In this document: positions 13,147 through 14,489 of the stretch, in pieces
Layout of the letters: the number at the start of each line of letters is the position of its first letter
Position numbering within the stretch: position 1 is the first letter of the stretch
Source: UBA11704 sp964491805
GTDB taxonomy: Bacteria > Patescibacteriota > Minisyncoccia > Phycocordibacterales > UBA5272
Length of the DNA stretch: 14,489 nucleotides
Assembly: GCA_964491805.1 (NCBI GenBank)
Contig: CAZBGU010000020.1
Coordinates: forward strand, 1 to 14,489
Reading direction: 5' to 3'
Program-made: the position numbers and the translations under genes
The notes under the pieces: generated by a model
What the model saw: the letters and a program-made list of their open reading frames with translations, nothing else
Told to the model about the DNA's origin: nothing
Databases searched by the model: none

Positions 13147-14037
13147 TTAAATTCTTTCTACTATTCTTAGTTGTGCACTGCGTGCACGTGGATTAATTTC
13201 TAGCTCTTCGTTACTCGGTACGATAGCTTTTTTTTGTATCATGCGGAGTGTTGTCTCGTTTGCTCGTAGACCATGCTTTACAATTCTGTCTTCAGTGCTA
13301 TGAAATGTAATAATGCATGCGCGACCATTGGATGCTAGGACACGTGGCAAAGACTCGAGAAGATCGTTGATACTTCCAAGTTCATCATTTGTTGCCATAC
13401 GAAGAGCTTGAAATGTTTTGGTTGCATAATGCGTTTTCCTGTGACGATAGAGCGCTGGGACAGCCTTTCCAATTACATCGACAAGCTCGAATGTAGTTTT
13501 GATTGGTTCAGCCTCTCTTCTATCTACTATTGCTTTAGCAATTCTTCGTGAATAAGTCTCATCAGCAAATCCATACAAGATATCAGCGATTGTTGACTCA
13601 CTCCAACAGTTAACGATGTCGTACGCTGTTGTCATATCCTCTTCTGGGGTAGCGTCAAACGTCATGATGAGCGGTTCGTCTTTTTGGAACGTAAACCCTC
13701 TACCTGACTCATCAAGCTCTTGAGAAGAGATCCCGAGGTCGGCGAGTATGCCATTCACATGAGCTATCTTGAGATCTTTAAGTATTGAAGGCAGGTATCT
13801 AAAGTTTGAATGAATAAAATGAACTTTTGGGCAATCTTTTACTTTTTCGATCGCTTCTCTGGCTTCTTGTAGTGCTACACCGTCAAGATCAATACAGATA
13901 AGAATGCCATCACTGCCAAGAAGTTTTGCAATCTCAACACTGTGACCACCGCGATTCGTAGTGCAATCCACATAGATACCCCCAGATTGAACATTGAGAC
14001 CTTCTATTGATTCATGTAAAAGTACAGGGATATGCAT
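13147..14037 (-). CDS. rsmH: 16S rRNA (cytosine-1402 N4) methyltransferase
   Basis: The 296-residue protein methylates N4 of C1402 in the decoding centre of 16S rRNA. Family features are HIPVLLHESIEGL at the start, the SAM motif VDCTTNRGGHS (23-33), ICIDLDGVALQEA, the ADLGISSQELDESGRGFTF block (99-117), and IITFHSTEDRIVK with SAQLRIVERI at the end. In motif I the usual G of TxGxGGHS is Asn, and the LDMRMD segment reads LIMTFD. I take these as lineage variants because the rest is intact. It lies between mraZ (45-bp gap) and ftsL (16-bp gap) in the classic dcw order and is probably co-transcribed. No Shine-Dalgarno sequence is seen. Confidence 0.96.
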   Translation of the reverse strand: MHIPVLLHESIEGLNVQSGGIYVDCTTNRGGHSVEIAKLLGSDGILICIDLDGVALQEAREAIEKVKDCPKVHFIHSNFRYLPSILKDLKIAHVNGILADLGISSQELDESGRGFTFQKDEPLIMTFDATPEEDMTTAYDIVNCWSESTIADILYGFADETYSRRIAKAIVDRREAEPIKTTFELVDVIGKAVPALYRHRKTHYATKTFQALRMATNDELGSINDLLESLPRVLASNGRACIITFHSTEDRIVKHGLRANETTLRMIQKKAIVPSNEELEINPRARSAQLRIVERI

Positions 14038-14082
14038 ATTGGTGATGTGATTCAGTTCTATGTAAATGACACTGTGGATACG

Positions 14083-14489
14083 TTATAAAATTCCTAGATC
14101 ATTTAACTTCGATGCTAATGCATCAGCTTCACCGTTCACTTTTGCAATATTTGCTTCCCACGTTTTTTCATCCCAAAGTTCGATCCGTGAATACATCCCA
14201 GCAAGCACAACCTTCTCACTAAGATGGGCAAAGTTTTTTAGGGTATCTGGAATAACAATGCGTCCCGCAGCATCAACGTCTGTTTCAAAGGCGTTACCTA
14301 AGATAAAACGATTAAAGCTACGAGTGTCTTGATTTCCAAAACCAGACTGAGACAGTTTCTGTGCCACAATCTCCCACTCTTTAATTGGAAAAACAAACAA
14401 CGAATTATCCAAACCGTTAGTAACTACAACTTTTTTTCCCAAATCAGTACGCCACTTTGATGGTAGCGTTAGTCGCTTCTTTGGGTCGA
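14083..14489 (-). CDS. mraZ: MraZ transcriptional regulator, 5' end outside window
   Basis: The frame is open to the right edge, beyond an in-frame TTG at 14442, and the extra codons read DPKKRLTLPSKWRTDLG. This is the first MraZ AbrB-like repeat (family DxKGRLxxPxxxR), so the true start is outside the window. The second repeat is FETDVDAAGRIVIPDTLKNF. SRIELWDEKTWE matches the usual continuation. About 134 residues are visible, near full length for the family. MraZ binds repeats upstream of its own operon and controls the division cluster, and it opens the mraZ-rsmH-ftsL-ftsI order here. The operator would lie outside the window. Confidence 0.94.
   Translation of the reverse strand, partial: DPKKRLTLPSKWRTDLGKKVVVTNGLDNSLFVFPIKEWEIVAQKLSQSGFGNQDTRSFNRFILGNAFETDVDAAGRIVIPDTLKNFAHLSEKVVLAGMYSRIELWDEKTWEANIAKVNGEADALASKLNDLGIL

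Noticed and set aside
13147..14037. Non-standard RsmH motif I (TTNRGGHS) as a sign of inactivity
   Set aside because: All other family motifs are intact and the gene is in its normal cluster, so a lineage variant is more likely than loss of function.
14083..14442. mraZ starting at TTG 14442
   Set aside because: The frame continues to the window edge with the conserved first MraZ repeat, so the start lies outside.
1..14489. tRNA or rRNA genes and stop-codon reassignment
   Set aside because: I found no T-loop (GGTTCGANTCC-like) with matching acceptor arms and no rRNA signatures. TGA works as a normal stop, for example in the sigma factor gene, so code 25 (TGA = Gly) is not supported.

Overview
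The window looks like a chromosomal segment of a Candidate Phyla Radiation (Patescibacteria) bacterium, most likely Parcubacteria. The reasons are moderate-to-low GC, very short intergenic gaps, many core genes without a Shine-Dalgarno sequence, a compact mraZ-rsmH-ftsL-ftsI cluster, and several small proteins with the look of CPR-restricted families. All assignments come from reading motifs; no database search was run. Almost every gene is on the minus strand, so the window is best read from high to low coordinates. The only clear plus-strand gene is a 58-residue membrane protein.

Layout from right to left (direction of transcription). (1) 14489-11072: division and cell-wall block, with mraZ (cut by the window edge), rsmH, an FtsL-like protein and ftsI/PBP2. 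(2) 10988-9546: class II CPD photolyase. (3) 9481-8294: SAM methyltransferase with a long basic, low-complexity N-terminal region. (4) 8171-7266: membrane-anchored DsbA-like thiol oxidoreductase followed by a 74-residue helical protein, closed by a strong hairpin terminator at 7179-7211. (5) 7071-5845: lexA with a Gram-positive-type SOS operator, a possible 35-residue ORF, and a 144-residue Y-family-polymerase-like protein that lacks most catalytic acidic residues. (6) 5688-3398: queA and ychF. (7) 3417-2948: an unusual intergenic region with a 62-bp perfect palindrome overlapping the end of ychF, a duplicated 27-bp segment, a 16-bp-stem hairpin, and the plus-strand 58-residue ORF. (8) 2792-769: ECF sigma factor, a translationally coupled three-helix membrane protein (candidate anti-sigma or sensor), and a secreted Gly/Met-rich protein. 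(9) 648-439: a Cys-rich 69-residue protein. (10) 289-1: the 5' end of alaS.

How the parts fit together: the photolyase, LexA and the Y-family relative suggest a cell exposed to light and DNA damage. The sigma/membrane/secreted trio looks like a self-contained envelope or metal-stress circuit, because both exported products end in Met/His/Gly-rich tails. Many genes share an extended -10 promoter of the form TGG-TA(T/G)(A/T)(A/C/T)T placed 10-16 nt before the start codon. This implies leaderless or nearly leaderless mRNAs, whereas the two small orphan proteins carry proper GGAG ribosome-binding sites.
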